Origin: Bacteroidota bacterium
GTDB taxonomy: Bacteria > Bacteroidota > Bacteroidia > 2-12-FULL-35-15
Assembly: GCA_947479085.1 (NCBI GenBank)
Contig: CANJYB010000025.1
Coordinates: forward strand, 1 to 59,530
Direction of reading: 5' to 3'
DNA: 59,530 nucleotides
Made by a program: the position numbers and the translations under genes. The notes under the pieces were generated by a model. The model ran no database searches. It was not told where the DNA came from and was given only the letters and a program-made list of their open reading frames with translations. Shown here in pieces: positions 59,401-59,530 of the stretch; the stretch's first letter is position 1; each line of letters starts with the position of its first letter.

Positions 59401-59530
59401 TGCATTGTGTAGAAGCACCATTGGACCATGCATAAGTAAATGCACCAGAACCACCGTTAGCATTAGCACATAAACTTCCGTCTAAACCACTATTGTTACA
59501 TGTTGGCTGAGAAATGTTATTGATAGAAAC
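56417..59530 (-). CDS. T9SS-sorted adhesin with tandem PKD-like repeats, 5' end outside window
   Basis: The frame stays open from 56417 to the window end, so the gene is truncated there; the GTG at 59161 is internal. The visible 1037 residues contain an SprB-like module near the truncated end, then six PKD/Ig-like repeats of about 72 residues ('TFCAGGSVTLTATG', 'YLWSNGATT-SITV-ASGSYSVVGT'). SprB-like modules follow ('CNGGHNGSGTVSAAGSSILW', 'ATASVTGGTAPYSYSWN'), then a Cys-containing domain ('CQGFTTVTQGGWGANCSGNN') and a T9SS type A domain ('LKVYPNPMIDNSTIEYSL', 'VEVYNVNGDLI', 'LKSGIYFIRL'). A gliding or adhesion surface protein is likely. Confidence 0.92.
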   Translation of the reverse strand, partial: VSINNISQPTCNNSGLDGSLCANANGGSGAFTYAWSNGASTQCISGLGDGTYSVTVTDANGCSATSAPVSIARPVCCQVTNPGSIGNDEAHCGPYIPSTIVSIANPSGGLGTVQYVWLWNTVNVVNNGNSGWVVIPGANGPSYAPTGTITQSTYYLRCSRSTGCSSFTGESNIVSKIVNPIPNVAVTANGPTTFCAGGSVTLSATGATSYLWSNGATTSSITVNASGSYSVVGTNGNGCNAGSNIIAVNVISLPTIAVTANGPTTFCAGGSVTLTATGGSSYLWSNGATTSSITVSASGSYSVVGTCAFGCNNASNAITVTVNPLPTVAVTANGPNTFCAGGSVTLTATGATSYLWSNGATTASITVNASGSYSVTGTNVNGCTSGSNVVAVTTVPLPSIAITANGPTTFCAGGSVTLTATGGVSYLWSNGATTASITVSASGNYSVVGTCGFGCTNTSNTINVVVNPLPVVTITAGGPTTFCAGGSVTLTAAGCASYLWSNGATTASITVNASGSYSVVGTNANGCHATSNTINVVVNPLPVVTITAGGSTTLCAGGSVTLTATGGTSYLWSNGATTASITVNASGSYSVVGTNANGCHANSNTINIVVNPLPVVSISSTNVSCNGGHNGSGTVSAAGSSILWSTGATTSTISNLGAGTYTVTVTTTSGCAATGTVTISLPNALALSIINVVNATTYGGTGSATASVTGGTAPYSYSWNSNPVQTTATAILSVGSYTVTVTDAKGCSVSGTVKIKLNACQGFTTVTQGGWGANCSGNNWGCYRNTNFAASFPSGLVIGACGRFIRLSSALAVDNFLPSSGTPAALTNSSNILNPTNVNNTLAGQVVALKLNVTFDANNAAFSSSTIALGNLVITNGTFAGMTVNQLLVEGNKALGGCSTYSPSDVNAAIDMVNQNYDNGTVNNGNLACPAVAGHSPIAMDNQDNTATPDLGGNLKVYPNPMIDNSTIEYSLNYDSKVTVEVYNVNGDLINRIYNGGANAGENYSVNFNVDELKSGIYFIRLTTDTNVYNQRAVIIK
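57689..58996 (-). repeat. Six tandem 216-bp coding repeats in the adhesin
   Basis: Nearly identical units of about 216 bp encode the 72-residue PKD-like modules. Two flavours differ at the end of the module: one ends with a single Cys ('VNGC' type), the other with a Cys pair ('TCAFGC' type), arranged partly in alternation. The last two units are the closest pair, which suggests recent duplication. Confidence 0.85.

Overview
The window comes from a Bacteroidota chromosome, probably an environmental Flavobacteriales, Sphingobacteriales or Chitinophagales relative. Nine proteins carry a C-terminal type IX secretion (T9SS) sorting domain. Many genes are preceded by the Bacteroidota -7 element TAnnTTTG. 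The order DUF4290 - murA - TlpA-like - grpE - dnaJ is a Bacteroidota housekeeping arrangement, and the DNA is AT-rich. No tRNA, rRNA, CRISPR array, IS element or phage was found.

Layout. 1-2.1 kb: 3' end of a large T9SS adhesin. 2.7-7.3 kb: DUF4290, MurA (Asp in place of the catalytic Cys), thioredoxin-like protein, GrpE and DnaJ. 7.3-8.2 kb: gene-free patchwork of short repeats. 8.2-12.7 kb: NatAB-type ABC exporter, Ppx/GppA phosphatase, and a sigma-54 activator without an HTH. 12.8-18.5 kb: YfhO-like membrane protein, then a sigma factor with a membrane protein and a secreted protein. 18.8-24.9 kb: HU, then accessory genes (a gene split by an in-frame TGA, two acetyltransferases, a small tyrosine-phosphatase-like protein, an AbiV-like protein) and a LuxR-type regulator with a degenerate receiver. 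25-28 kb: a helical/FnIII-like protein behind a 21-bp repeat array, and a coiled-coil protein. 28.2-33 kb: a dlt-like operon (A-C-B-D order plus one extra secreted gene). 33-39 kb: secreted subtilase, UbiA prenyltransferase, membrane proteins and a secreted metalloprotease. 39.2-48.5 kb, all minus strand: a copper-handling island with two multicopper oxidases (one T9SS-sorted, one fused to a CopB-like barrel), a DUF3347 protein, a heavy-metal-binding lipoprotein and Cys-rich small proteins. 48.7-59.5 kb: a histone-H1-like Lys/Ala protein, T9SS proteins, a second helical/FnIII-like protein, and a partial repeat adhesin running off the end.

The most unusual signal is a set of six intergenic repeat arrays (about 2.2, 7.5, 25.0, 45.0, 51.0 and 51.4 kb). 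Each has its own sequence, but all share a 21-bp period (or 42 bp), equal to two helical turns, and most units have a dyad-symmetric core. Two are preceded by the same palindrome, ATCCGTA-N4-TACGGAT. In one case it abuts a good Bacteroidota promoter, which places the array in the 5' leader of the helical/FnIII-like gene at 25320. A third array lies directly upstream of a decayed copy of that same gene. I infer a linked array + leader + helical/FnIII protein unit of unknown function.
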